Notes under the pieces: model-generated
Databases searched by the model: none
What the model was told of the DNA's origin: nothing
The model's input: the letters and a program-made list of their open reading frames with translations, nothing else
Origin: JANNSX01 sp041397825
Lineage (GTDB): Bacteria > Pseudomonadota > Alphaproteobacteria > Rhizobiales > Hyphomicrobiaceae
Length of the DNA: 64,000 nt
Direction of reading: 5' to 3'
Assembly (NCBI GenBank): GCA_041397825.1
Contig: JAWKVX010000003.1
Coordinates: 682,001-746,000 of the forward strand
In this document: positions 42,612 to 51,591 of the stretch, piece by piece
Position numbering within the stretch: position 1 is the stretch's first letter
Layout: each line of letters starts with the position of its first letter
Translations under genes and position numbers: made by a program

Positions 42612-44267
42612 ATGGCGAATCCGCAGTTTGTCTATCACATGCATCGCCTGTCGAAGACCTATCCGGGTGGCAAGCAGGTCCTGAAGGACATCTCGCTATC
42701 GTTCTATCCGGGCGCCAAGATCGGCGTCGTGGGCCTCAACGGTGCCGGCAAGTCGACGCTGCTCAAAATCATGGCCGGAGAGCAGACCGACTTCACCGGC
42801 GAGGCCTGGGCCGCCGATGGGATCACCGTCGGCTACCTGCCGCAGGAGCCGGAGCTCGATCCGACGATGGACGTGCTCGGCAATGCCATGCAGGGCGTCG
42901 CCGCGAAGAAGGCGCTCGTCGACCGCTACAACGAGATCGCGGCCAATTATTCCGACGAGACGGCCGACGAGATGGCCAGGCTCCAGGATCAGATCGACAG
43001 CCAGAATTTGTGGGATCTCGACAGCCAGGTCGAGCAGGCGCTGGATGCGTTGCGCGCGCCGCCCGGCGATGCCGATGTCACGAAGCTCTCGGGCGGCGAG
43101 AAGCGGCGTGTGGCGTTGACGCGACTGCTGCTGTCCAAGCCGGATATCCTGCTACTCGACGAACCGACCAACCATCTCGATGCCGAGAGCGTGGCTTGGC
43201 TCGAGCGCTATCTGGTCGAGTATCCGGGCTGCATCATGCTGGTCACCCACGACCGCTACTTTCTCGACAACATCACCAAATGGACGCTGGAGCTCGATCG
43301 CGGCCAGGGCGTGCCCTATGAAGGCAACTATTCGAGCTGGCTGGAACAGAAGGCCAAGCGCCTCGAGGTCGAGAAGGGCCAGGAGGAGGCGAAGCAGCGC
43401 ACTCTGAAGCGCGAGCTCGAGTGGATCCGCTCCTCGCCCAAGGCGCGGCAGGCGAAGTCGAAGGCGCGTATCTCGGCCTATGAGCAGCTGGCGGCGGAGG
43501 CCGGCCGTGAGGAAATCGGCAAGTCGCAGATCACGATTCCGCCGGGACCGCGGCTCGGCGACACGGTCGTGGTGGCGGAGGGTTTGCGCAAAGCCTTCGG
43601 CGACAGGCTGCTGATCGACGGCCTCTCCTTCAAGCTGCCGCCCGGCGGCATCGTCGGCGTCATCGGCCCGAACGGCGCCGGCAAGACGACGCTGTTCCGC
43701 ATGTTGACCGGCCAGGAGCAGCCCGACGCCGGCACGATCCGTCTGGGGGAGACGGTAAAGCTCGGGTACGTGGATCAATCGCGCGACGACCTCGATCCCA
43801 AGAAGACCGTCTGGGAGGAAGTGTCGGATGGCAAGGATCAGATTCCGCTCGGCAAGCGTGAGATGCCGAGCCGTGCCTATGTCGGCTGGTTCAACTTCAA
43901 GGGCCCGGATCAGCAGAAGAAGGTGGGGTTGCTCTCGGGCGGCGAGCGCAACCGCGTGCATCTCGCCAAGATGCTGAAGCAGGGTGCGAACCTCTTGCTG
44001 CTCGACGAGCCCACCAACGATCTCGATACGGAGACGCTGTCGGCCTTGGAGTCGGCGCTGGAGGATTTCCCCGGCTGCGCCGTCGTCATCAGCCACGATC
44101 GCTTCTTCCTGGATCGCATCGCCACCCACATCCTCGCCTTCGAGGGCGACAGCCACGTCGAATGGTTCGAGGGCAACTTCGCCGACTACGAGGAGGACAA
44201 GAAGCGACGGTTAGGAGACGCCGCCGTCGAGCCGCACCGGATTAAGTTCAAGAGGTTTGAGCGGTAG
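42612..44267 (+). CDS. ettA: Energy-dependent translational throttle protein EttA (ABC-F)
   Basis: A 551-residue cytoplasmic ABC-F ATPase that binds the ribosomal E site and gates the first elongation step according to ATP level. Both nucleotide-binding domains are intact: Walker A GLNGAGKST and GPNGAGKTT, signatures LSGGEKRR and LSGGERNR, and D-loop regions LLDEPTNHLD and LLDEPTNDLD. The linker (P-site tRNA interaction motif) lies between about residues 245 and 310. The length is typical. The start MANPQFVYHMHRLSK is the family's usual beginning, so ATG 42612 is secure. Confidence 0.96.
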   Translation: MANPQFVYHMHRLSKTYPGGKQVLKDISLSFYPGAKIGVVGLNGAGKSTLLKIMAGEQTDFTGEAWAADGITVGYLPQEPELDPTMDVLGNAMQGVAAKKALVDRYNEIAANYSDETADEMARLQDQIDSQNLWDLDSQVEQALDALRAPPGDADVTKLSGGEKRRVALTRLLLSKPDILLLDEPTNHLDAESVAWLERYLVEYPGCIMLVTHDRYFLDNITKWTLELDRGQGVPYEGNYSSWLEQKAKRLEVEKGQEEAKQRTLKRELEWIRSSPKARQAKSKARISAYEQLAAEAGREEIGKSQITIPPGPRLGDTVVVAEGLRKAFGDRLLIDGLSFKLPPGGIVGVIGPNGAGKTTLFRMLTGQEQPDAGTIRLGETVKLGYVDQSRDDLDPKKTVWEEVSDGKDQIPLGKREMPSRAYVGWFNFKGPDQQKKVGLLSGGERNRVHLAKMLKQGANLLLLDEPTNDLDTETLSALESALEDFPGCAVVISHDRFFLDRIATHILAFEGDSHVEWFEGNFADYEEDKKRRLGDAAVEPHRIKFKRFER

Positions 44268-44276
44268 GGGATAGAC

Positions 44277-45248
44277 ATGTTCACCCTCCCCGACCTCCAA
44301 TCCGCCCATGCCCTCGTCCAGACCGTCGTCCGCCCGACGGCGGAGATCCAATGGCCGCTGCTCTCGGAAGCCGCCGGCGCGCAAGTCTGGGTCAAGCACG
44401 AGAACCATCTGCCGACCGGCGCTTTCAAGATGCGCGGCGGGATCGTCTATGTCGATGAGCTGGTGGCCTCGGGCAAACGCACCAACGGTCTCATCTCGGC
44501 GACGCGCGGCAATCACGGGCAGTCGATCGCGCTGGCTGCCACGCGCGCCGGCATTCCCGTCACCATCCTCGTGCCGCACGGCAACTCGGTCGAAAAGAAC
44601 GCCGCCATGCGCGCCTATGGCGCTCGCCTCATCGAGCATGGGGCCGACTTCGACGAGGCACGCCTGGAAGCCGCCCGGCTCGCCGAGACGGAAGGGCTCG
44701 ACTTCGTGCCGTCCTTCCATCCGGCTCTGGTGAAGGGCGTCGCCACCTATGCGCTGGAGCTCTTCACGCGCGTTCCCGACATCGACACGGTCTACGCGCC
44801 GATCGGCATGGGCTCCGGTATCTGCGGGATCATCAAGACCCGCGATCTGCTCGGCCTCAAGACCAAGATCGTCGGCGTCGTCGCCGATGCCGCCCCGGCC
44901 ATCGCGCTCTCCTTTGAGGCCAAGCGCCCTGTGCCCACCAATCGTGCCCCGACCTTCGCCGACGGCATGGCGACGCGCGATCCTCAAGCCGCTGCGCTCG
45001 ATATCCTGCTCGCGGGCGCCGAGCGCGTCGTCCGTGTTACCGACGACGAGATCGCCGAGGCGATGCGGCTCATCTATCGGGCGACGCACAACATCGCCGA
45101 AGGCGCTGGAGCGGCAGCCCTCGCCGCGCTGCTTCAGGAGCGGGCGCGGCACGCCGGCAGGAAAGTCGCGGTCATCCTATCCGGCGGCAATATCGATCGC
45201 GAGCGCTATCTCGAGGTGCTTGCGGGCAGGACGCCGTCGCCGGGCTAG
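44277..45248 (+). CDS. Threonine dehydratase-like PLP enzyme (fold type II)
   Basis: A 323-residue PLP protein with the lysine in HLPTGAFKMRGG, the cofactor loop ATRGNHGQSIALAATRAG and the glycine-rich phosphate region GSGICGIIKTRD. The C-terminal regulatory ACT domain of biosynthetic IlvA is missing, so it is a catabolic-type L-threonine/L-serine dehydratase or a relative such as a hydroxyamino acid dehydratase. It starts nine bases after ettA with a GAGCGGTAGGGG stretch upstream, so it is probably read through from ettA. Substrate preference is uncertain. Confidence 0.9.
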   Translation: MFTLPDLQSAHALVQTVVRPTAEIQWPLLSEAAGAQVWVKHENHLPTGAFKMRGGIVYVDELVASGKRTNGLISATRGNHGQSIALAATRAGIPVTILVPHGNSVEKNAAMRAYGARLIEHGADFDEARLEAARLAETEGLDFVPSFHPALVKGVATYALELFTRVPDIDTVYAPIGMGSGICGIIKTRDLLGLKTKIVGVVADAAPAIALSFEAKRPVPTNRAPTFADGMATRDPQAAALDILLAGAERVVRVTDDEIAEAMRLIYRATHNIAEGAGAAALAALLQERARHAGRKVAVILSGGNIDRERYLEVLAGRTPSPG

Positions 45249-45402
45249 GCGCTTGATCTCATTGAGTTCGTCAGTTCCCCGAGTTTCAGAGTTGCGCAAC
45301 GGGCACACCGTCATTTTTTGTGGATCACGCGTGAGCACGCTGTTGAAGCGCTGTTAGTATCCCCCCTGGGACGATGGAGTTGTGTTGAGTGGGGGTCAAG
45401 TC

Positions 45403-46176
45403 ATGCGTTTTGTCGCCTCGGGCGTGCTCGCCGTTTTTCTTGCCGGTTGCAGCGCCGATGTCACCGGTGTCGGAGTCGTCGCGCCGGCCGATGTCAAAGC
45501 CTATTACCAGGAGACCGCGGCCGAGGTCGGCGACATGACGGCCGGCGAGTATCTGGTCGCCTCGATCTCTTACACAAATCAGCGATGCCATGAATTCTTC
45601 GATCAGCTCGCCAAGCTGAAGGAGGATAGCCGCTTCCTGGACCAGGTCATCACCGCGGGCATTGCCGCCGGCACGCCCCTCGCCACGGTCTACGGTGTTG
45701 GCGCGACGACGGTCGCGAGCTGGGCAGCCGGGGCCGGCCTGGCCAATACGCTGCAGAAGGACGCGGCAAGCATCTACCTGTTTGCGGAGTTCAAGGAGGA
45801 GCTAAAGCCACTCGTCTTCCGCGAGATGCAGAGCTTCATGGTCAAGAACAAGCTCGCCGGCATCCTGGATGTGCGCATCGGGTTCCGCAGCCCCGACGAT
45901 CTCTCGGCCGACGAGCGGATCGGCAATGCGGCGCTGGTGCGCCAGTTCCTCGATTCCAACAGCACCCAGGCCCTCATCATCGCCCGCAATGTCGCGACCG
46001 ACTACGCAGCCAAATGCTCGCTCGCCAATATGCGGACCCTGATCGCCGACTCGCTGCAGAAGAACAACGGCAAGCAGACCGGGGAGGGCGGTGCGCTCGC
46101 CCCGACGACGGCCGTGCAGGCGACCGAGGAGGTTGCGGTCGACACCGTGAACGAGGCGCGCGAGGAGAGCCAGTAG
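45403..46176 (+). CDS. Putative lipoprotein of unknown function
   Basis: A 257-residue protein with a lipoprotein signal: MRFVASGVLAVFLAGC, lipobox L13-A14-G15-C16. The mature chain has a helical middle with a glycine/alanine-rich hydrophobic stretch (AGIAAGTPLATVYGVGATTVASWAAGAGLA, about residues 86-115) and an acidic C-terminus. I recognise no family. A Cys at about residue 65 and one near 206 could pair. A GGGGGT site precedes ATG 45403. The gene stands alone; about 155 bases lie upstream. Confidence 0.78.
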   Translation: MRFVASGVLAVFLAGCSADVTGVGVVAPADVKAYYQETAAEVGDMTAGEYLVASISYTNQRCHEFFDQLAKLKEDSRFLDQVITAGIAAGTPLATVYGVGATTVASWAAGAGLANTLQKDAASIYLFAEFKEELKPLVFREMQSFMVKNKLAGILDVRIGFRSPDDLSADERIGNAALVRQFLDSNSTQALIIARNVATDYAAKCSLANMRTLIADSLQKNNGKQTGEGGALAPTTAVQATEEVAVDTVNEAREESQ

Positions 46177-46194
46177 CCTGCATGCAGTGTCCGG

Positions 46195-46222
46195 CGAGCC
46201 GGCCCTGCCGGCCTCCGGCTCG
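46195..46222 (+). terminator. GC-rich hairpin downstream of the lipoprotein gene (weak terminator candidate)
   Basis: Perfect 8-base arms CGAGCCGG and CCGGCTCG flank a 12-base loop. It lies 18 bases after the lipoprotein stop codon. No T-run follows, so an intrinsic terminator is not proven; it may stabilise the 3' end. Confidence 0.35.
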
Positions 46223-46326
46223 TGTGAGAGTGGCCGAGGTTACCTCCGGCATGACCGGGGAGTGGCGGGCCGATCGCGCGCTGAGCGCATTTCCGCCTCG
46301 GCTTGAGGCACAGGACGTGCGTCGGC

Positions 46327-47538
46327 CTAGGCGCGCGGCGCAAGGCTTTTCAGCTCCATCTTGCCGATGGCGTTGCGGTGCACTTCGTCGGGACCGTCGG
46401 CAAAGCGCATGGCGCGGGCATAGGTGTAGCCGAGCGCCAGGCCGAAATCCTCCGTCATGCCGCCGGCCCCGTGCACCTGGATCGCCCAGTCGATCACCCG
46501 GCAGGCCATGTTCGGCGCCGCCACCTTGATCATGGCGATCTCCTTGCGCGCGGCTTTGTTGCCGGCCTGATCCATCTTCCAGGCAGCATGAAGGGTCAGC
46601 AGCCGGGCCTGATCGATGAGGATGCGGGATTCGGCGATGCGCTCGAGCGTCACCGTCTGCTCGGCGACCGGCTTGCCGAAGGCGACGCGCGATTTGGCGC
46701 GATCGCACATCATCTCGAGGGAGCGCTCCGCCAGGCCGATAAGACGCATGCAATGGTGGATGCGGCCGGGACCCAGGCGGCCTTGCGCGATCTCGAAGCC
46801 GCGGCCTTCGCCGAGGAGCAGATTGCCGGCCGGCACGCGGACATTGTCGAGCTTGACCTCGGCGACGGTGTCGGGCGTGCCGACATAGCCGAGCACCGAG
46901 AGCGTGCGCACGATCGTGACGCCTGGCGTCTCGCGCGGCACCAGGATCATGCTTTGCTGCCTGTGCCGGTCGGGGTTGGCGGCATCGCTCTTGCCCATGA
47001 CGATGAAGATCTTGCAGCGCGGATCGGGGACGCCGGAAGAGAACCACTTCCGTCCGTTGATGATATAGTCGTCACCATCACGGATGATCGAAGTCGAGAT
47101 ATTGGTGGCATCGGAGGAGGCGACGTCGGGCTCGGTCATCAGGAAGGCCGACCGGATCTTGCCATCGAGCAGCGGCTCGAGCCATTGCTGCTTCTGCGCG
47201 TCGTTGCCGTAGCGCAGTAGAACCTCCATGTTCCCGGTGTCGGGCGCCGAGCAGTTGAAGACCTCGGAGGCCCAGGGCACCCGACCCATGATCTCGGCGA
47301 GCGGCGCGTACTCCACATTCGTCAGCCTGCCGCCCTCGGCGGTCGGGCGGAAGAGATTCCAGAGTCCGGCCGCGCGGGCCTTGGCCTTCAGGTCCTCGAG
47401 GAGCGGTGGCGGAGACAGCCAGCCTGCCGCCTCGTGATCCTTCCGGTAGCGCCTCTCGTTCGGGTAGACGTGCGCGTCCATGAAGCTGCGAAGCGTGCTC
47501 TGCAACTCTTGAACCTTCGTCGTATGCGCGAAATCCAT
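46327..47538 (-). CDS. Acyl-CoA dehydrogenase
   Basis: A 403-residue FAD-dependent acyl-CoA dehydrogenase. Family marks are LWNLFRPTAEGG, FLMTEPDVASSDATNI (FAD-binding region), ADNVRVPA-like KLDNVRVPAGNLL, and the late CRVIDWAIQVHGAGGMTEDF. The length and long N-terminal helix MDFAHTTKVQELQSTLRSFM place it among the cytosolic ACAD group with FadE-like/ACAD10/11-like members. ATG 47538 has GAGG six bases upstream. It is divergent from the E2 gene (about 170 bases apart). Chain length cannot be inferred. Confidence 0.93.
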   Translation of the reverse strand: MDFAHTTKVQELQSTLRSFMDAHVYPNERRYRKDHEAAGWLSPPPLLEDLKAKARAAGLWNLFRPTAEGGRLTNVEYAPLAEIMGRVPWASEVFNCSAPDTGNMEVLLRYGNDAQKQQWLEPLLDGKIRSAFLMTEPDVASSDATNISTSIIRDGDDYIINGRKWFSSGVPDPRCKIFIVMGKSDAANPDRHRQQSMILVPRETPGVTIVRTLSVLGYVGTPDTVAEVKLDNVRVPAGNLLLGEGRGFEIAQGRLGPGRIHHCMRLIGLAERSLEMMCDRAKSRVAFGKPVAEQTVTLERIAESRILIDQARLLTLHAAWKMDQAGNKAARKEIAMIKVAAPNMACRVIDWAIQVHGAGGMTEDFGLALGYTYARAMRFADGPDEVHRNAIGKMELKSLAPRA

Positions 47539-47711
47539 CACGGCCTCGTCTGTTTTGCCTTGCGGCGAGCCTAGTGAGAGACGGGCCGGACCAGCAACGG
47601 CAATGGCGTCACAGGCTCCTTGAGGGCAAGGCTGGCATGAGGTCCGAGCCATCGCTTGCGGCAAGGCTTTGCTCTACACTGGTCGAGGGGCTGTAAACGG
47701 AAACCGCAACG

Positions 47712-48863
47712 ATGCAGGCGAAGGCATTTCTATTGCCTGATCTCGGCGAAGGCCTGCACGAGGCCGAGATCGTCGAATGGCATGTCGCGGAAGGCGACGA
47801 GGTTGAGGCCGACGCGCCGCTGGTCTCGGTCGAGACCGACAAAGCCGTCGTCGAGGTGCCGGCGCCCTGGAGCGGGCGTATCGGCCGGCTCTGCGCCAAG
47901 GTCGGCGAGACGGTCGCGGTCGGCGCGCCGGTGATCGAGTATGCCGGCACGGGCGAGCCCGGGACGACGCGTGCGACCGCGGTGGATTCGCGTCGTGCAT
48001 CTCAACCGCACAAGGCATCCGTCGCGAAGCCGGAGAGTGATCGCTCTGCCGAGCGCCCGCGCGCCATGCCGGCCGTGCGCCTGCTCGCCCGCGAGTTGGG
48101 CTTGTCGCTGGATGGCATGGCGGGGACCGGCCCCGGCGGTGCGATCTCGGCCCGCGACGTCGCTGTGGCCTTCAAGGCATCGGTTGGAGTGGGTCCGTCC
48201 ACATCGGCGGGCCTGGCGCTGGGAGGCGCATCGGACGGCTGGGAGCCGCTCAAGGGCGCCCGCCGCAGCATGGCCGAGGCCATGACGCGGGCCCGGGACG
48301 TGGTGCCGGCAACCGTGACGGACGAGGTCGACATCGGCGACTGGCCGGACGCGGCGGGCCTGGTACCGCGCCTCATCCGGGCGATCGGCCGGGGGGTCGC
48401 TGCCGAGTCGTCGCTCAACGCCTGGTTCGACCCGGTGAGTGGCCGGCGGCTCTTCGGTGCCGTGCATCTTGGCTTGGCGGTCGACACCCCCACGGGGCTC
48501 ATCGTGCCCGTGGTCCATGATGCCTGCACGTTGGCGCCGGAGGCGCTCGGGTCCGAGATCGCACGCCTCATCGAGGGTGCGCGGACCCGTTCCCTCGCAC
48601 CTGAGGATCTCAAGGGCGCGACCCTGACACTGTCCAACTTCGGCAGCCTCGCCGGCCGGCATGCAACGCCCGTCGTCGTGCCGCCGCAGGTGGCCATCCT
48701 CGGCGTTGGGCGTATGCGCAAGGTCGTGAGGCTGGCGAATGGCCGGCCGGTCGAGCGGCCCGTGCTGCCGCTCTCCCTCACCATCGACCACCGCGCGGTA
48801 ACCGGCGGCGAGTCGGCGCGATTCCTCGCGGCGGTGATGGAAGATCTCGCCCTCTCCGGCTGA
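47712..48863 (+). CDS. 2-oxoacid dehydrogenase complex E2 (dihydrolipoamide acyltransferase)
   Basis: A 383-residue E2. The lipoyl domain occupies residues 1-78 with lipoylation Lys44 in VETDKAVVEV. A peripheral subunit-binding domain (MPAVRLLARELGLSLDGMAGTG, about 117-155) and the catalytic domain (about 170-383) follow. The catalytic loop reads DHRAVTGGE, so the usual Asp of DHRxxDG is Thr; the TLSNFGSLAG strand is intact. Such E2s serve pyruvate, branched-chain or acetoin complexes. E1alpha and E1beta lie about 3.6 kb downstream, separated by other genes; no E3 gene is visible. Single lipoyl domain is normal for this group. Confidence 0.92.
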   Translation: MQAKAFLLPDLGEGLHEAEIVEWHVAEGDEVEADAPLVSVETDKAVVEVPAPWSGRIGRLCAKVGETVAVGAPVIEYAGTGEPGTTRATAVDSRRASQPHKASVAKPESDRSAERPRAMPAVRLLARELGLSLDGMAGTGPGGAISARDVAVAFKASVGVGPSTSAGLALGGASDGWEPLKGARRSMAEAMTRARDVVPATVTDEVDIGDWPDAAGLVPRLIRAIGRGVAAESSLNAWFDPVSGRRLFGAVHLGLAVDTPTGLIVPVVHDACTLAPEALGSEIARLIEGARTRSLAPEDLKGATLTLSNFGSLAGRHATPVVVPPQVAILGVGRMRKVVRLANGRPVERPVLPLSLTIDHRAVTGGESARFLAAVMEDLALSG

Positions 48864-48887
48864 TCGGAACGGCTGGGCCGATCTGGT

Positions 48888-49538
48888 CTACGCCAGCTCC
48901 TCGACCGCCCGCCACTCCGGCGCCACGTAGTTGACGATGATCGACTTCCGTATGCCGCGGATCGGGCGTTTGTGGAAACCGTGCCAGGTGTCCTTGCCGG
49001 GGATGAAGATCATACCGGTGTTGAAGGCATAGGGTGCTGTCGTCACCATCTTGTGCTCGGGGCTGGCGTCGTAGACGTCGGTGCCGGCATCGGCGAGCGC
49101 CGGATCGTCCGACAGGTAGATCAGCATCGTGAAGAGCTTGACGGCAATATCGACATGCGGCTCCAGCCAGAATCCGTCGGTGTCCTGGCAATACTCGATG
49201 CGCAACCGGCCCCGGTCGATCGGCGAACCGGTCTCGGACTTGAGGGCCTCGATGACGGTCGGACAACGGAAGGCATCGGCGACCTCGCGACAGACGGGGT
49301 GGCGCGCCTGGGCATCGGGCGAGAAATAGAACCGGGTCGAGTTGTTGGCCTCGCGGCGGCCGTCGAAGGTGGGCGCGGCCGGCGGCGCGACGGGGAGATC
49401 GGCGATCGCCCGGCAGGTCACTTCGGGCAGCGCGTTTTCGAGCAGCCAGAAGTCATAGGGCTGGCGCCGATGATCGGCCTTGGCCAGGCACGCGAGGAAG
49501 CGTTCGGCGGACGCGTTGGCGGCGTCGAGGACGGTCAT
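48888..49538 (-). CDS. 2OG-Fe(II) oxygenase family protein (second of a tandem pair)
   Basis: A 216-residue putative non-haem Fe(II)/2-oxoglutarate dioxygenase. The iron motif His-x-Asp is in WLEPHVDIAVKLF, the distal His in DTWHGFHKRPI and the 2OG-binding Arg in IRGIRKSIIVNYV. The double-stranded beta-helix core is about residues 95-205, with an N-terminal part FWLLENALPEVTCRAI. The substrate is not known; relatives modify proteins, nucleotides or sugars. It starts 13 bases after the first oxygenase gene, and both follow hemN. The two oxygenases share the WHG-type end motif and may be distant duplicates. Confidence 0.85.
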   Translation of the reverse strand: MTVLDAANASAERFLACLAKADHRRQPYDFWLLENALPEVTCRAIADLPVAPPAAPTFDGRREANNSTRFYFSPDAQARHPVCREVADAFRCPTVIEALKSETGSPIDRGRLRIEYCQDTDGFWLEPHVDIAVKLFTMLIYLSDDPALADAGTDVYDASPEHKMVTTAPYAFNTGMIFIPGKDTWHGFHKRPIRGIRKSIIVNYVAPEWRAVEELA

Positions 49539-49551
49539 GGCGTGATCTCCA

Positions 49552-50172
49552 TCAGACGAAGGGAAAGAGGCGCTTGACGCGCGCGGAGAGCTTGTGGCGC
49601 CCGAGGTTCTTGGCGAGCGTCACGTCGGAGGTGAGCCAGTTGAACATGATGTAGCGCCGCTCGCCCTCGAACGGGTGATGGCCATGCCAGGAGTTGTCGG
49701 TGCGCTTGAAGACGACGAATGTGCCGCCGTTGGGTGGCACCTCGGCGATCATGTCGTCGAGGGAGGTGCCGGTGCGCAGCAGCCGGAGCCGGCCTGAGGG
49801 CTCGGCCCAATCCGGCGCATTGAGATAGAGCAGGCAGGTCACGACCTTGTCGAGGCTGTCGGTGTGGATGCGCCCGTCCTTCCGGGCGCAGCGCCCGCGC
49901 ACGGTGATCATCTGCGGCAGGCCGTCGAGGTCGACGTCGAGCTTCCTGCCGATCAGGTCGCGCAGGCGTTCCGACTGAATGTCGGCGATGAGCTCGTCGA
50001 ACTTGGGGCCGGGCTTGAGCTCGTCGAGCGGATAGACGCCGCTCGACTCGATCCTCGGGAAGTCCCGGCGAACGGCGGCAAGCGCATCGTCCGTAAGCGT
50101 CCGCGTGGCGAGGAAATAGGGGAACGGCTCTGTCGTGACCGGTGCCGTGTCGATGGCGGCGAAGTCGAGCAT
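49552..50172 (-). CDS. 2OG-Fe(II) oxygenase family protein (first of a tandem pair)
   Basis: A 206-residue protein with an Fe(II)/2-oxoglutarate dioxygenase core. The iron ligands are in KDGRIHTDSLDKVV and the distal His in NSWHGHHPFEGERR, where the Arg is the likely 2OG salt bridge. The N-terminal stretch MLDFAAIDTAPVTTEPFPYF is typical of the prolyl-hydroxylase-like group. ATG 50172 is chosen because upstream frames overlap the hemN end. It lies 32 bases after hemN and 13 bases before the second oxygenase gene on the same strand. Substrate unknown. Confidence 0.85.
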   Translation of the reverse strand: MLDFAAIDTAPVTTEPFPYFLATRTLTDDALAAVRRDFPRIESSGVYPLDELKPGPKFDELIADIQSERLRDLIGRKLDVDLDGLPQMITVRGRCARKDGRIHTDSLDKVVTCLLYLNAPDWAEPSGRLRLLRTGTSLDDMIAEVPPNGGTFVVFKRTDNSWHGHHPFEGERRYIMFNWLTSDVTLAKNLGRHKLSARVKRLFPFV

Positions 50173-50204
50173 GACACATCCTTCGCAAGCGTGTTGGCGG
50201 GGCC

Positions 50205-51542
50205 TCAGACGGCGAGCGCGTGGGTCGCCGACCCCTGCCCCCAATAGGCGTCGAAACGCGTACACAACCAACGCACGAACACCCGGCCCTCGGCCGTACA
50301 GCGGAAGCCATCGTCGGTCGGCTCGAGGAGACCTGTGGCCTCACCCGAGGCGAGCACATCGGCCTCCGCGAGGACCGGGCGGGCCGCCTCCTCGAACCGG
50401 CCGATGAGATCAGATCGCGAGATGGTGAAATCGCACATCAGCTGCTCGATGACCCGGCCGCGGACCCGATCGTCGAGCGTCAGGGCGACGCCGCGCTGGG
50501 TGGCGAGTCCGGTCGTCTCGACGCGGCGGATGTAGTCCGCCGTCGACGAGGCGTTCTGCAGGTAGCCTTGCTCGAGACGACCGATCGCCGAGGCGCCGAG
50601 CCCGATCAGGGTCTCGCTGTGGTCGGTGGTGTAGCCCTGGAAATTGCGCCGGACGCCGGCAATGGCGAGAGCATCGTCCGGCAAGGCGAAATGGTCGATG
50701 CCGACCGAGACATAGCCGGCCTGGGTGATACGGTCGGCGACCAGGGCGGATTGGCGCATGCGGGCCTCGGCACCGGGGAGCGCCGCCGGATCGATCAGCC
50801 GCTGCGGCCGCGCCTTCACCGGCACATGCGCATAGCCGAAGACGGCGAGCCGGCTGGGTTTCAGCTGGAGCACGCTGTCGATCGTCCGGGCGACGCTCGC
50901 TTCGGTTTGATGGGGGAGACCATAGACGAGATCGATGTTGATACCGCCGATGCCGCGTTGCCGGAAGCCCTCGATGACGCGACGGGTCTCCTCGATGCTC
51001 TGGTGGCGGTTGATCGCCTCCTGAACCGTCTCGTCGAAGTCCTGGACGCCGAGCGAGATGCGATTGAGGCCCTCGGCGGCCAGCGCATCCATGAGCGCGT
51101 CCGTCGCCTGACGCGGATCGATCTCCATCGCGTGCTCGGCGTCTACCCGAATGGTGAGGCGGGCTCGGAGCGCTTGGAGGATGCTGTGAATGTCGGTGGG
51201 TGTGAGCATGCTCGGCGAGCCGCCGCCCCAGTGGATGTGGGAGACTTCGGTCGCCGCCGGTAATAGGCTTGTGACGGTGTCGATCTCCCGGATCAGCGCC
51301 TCGACGTAGGCTCGGACCGGCTCGTAGCGGCGCGTCGCCTTGGTCGTGCAGGCGCAGTACCAGCAGAGTTCGCGGCAGAAGGGGATGTGCAAATAGATGG
51401 ACAGTCGCGAGTTCGACGGTAGCCGGCCGAGCCAATCGGCGTAGTCCGCCGTCCCGATCCTGGTCGTGAAATGCGGTGCGGTCGGGTAGCTCGTGTAGCG
51501 CGGAGCCGGCCCGGCATACCTCTTGATGGCGTCCCCTCGCAT
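50205..51542 (-). CDS. hemN: Oxygen-independent coproporphyrinogen III oxidase (radical SAM)
   Basis: A 445-residue radical SAM enzyme that decarboxylates coproporphyrinogen III to protoporphyrinogen IX without O2, for haem synthesis under low oxygen. The cluster motif CxxxCxxCxC is at residues 56-65 in FCRELCWYCACTTK. The GGGSPSML and GINIDLVYGLPHQT stretches and the C-terminal HemN domain are present, so it is HemN rather than HemW. ATG 51542 gives MRGDAIKRYAGPAPRYTSYP, the family's start. A perfect FNR/FixK-type box lies 50 bases upstream, consistent with anaerobic induction. It heads an operon with two 2OG oxygenases. Confidence 0.95.
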   Translation of the reverse strand: MRGDAIKRYAGPAPRYTSYPTAPHFTTRIGTADYADWLGRLPSNSRLSIYLHIPFCRELCWYCACTTKATRRYEPVRAYVEALIREIDTVTSLLPAATEVSHIHWGGGSPSMLTPTDIHSILQALRARLTIRVDAEHAMEIDPRQATDALMDALAAEGLNRISLGVQDFDETVQEAINRHQSIEETRRVIEGFRQRGIGGINIDLVYGLPHQTEASVARTIDSVLQLKPSRLAVFGYAHVPVKARPQRLIDPAALPGAEARMRQSALVADRITQAGYVSVGIDHFALPDDALAIAGVRRNFQGYTTDHSETLIGLGASAIGRLEQGYLQNASSTADYIRRVETTGLATQRGVALTLDDRVRGRVIEQLMCDFTISRSDLIGRFEEAARPVLAEADVLASGEATGLLEPTDDGFRCTAEGRVFVRWLCTRFDAYWGQGSATHALAV

Positions 51543-51591
51543 CGGCCTCCCTCTTCGCAGCGCACCATGACTGCGTTGGGCGGCCCTCCCG

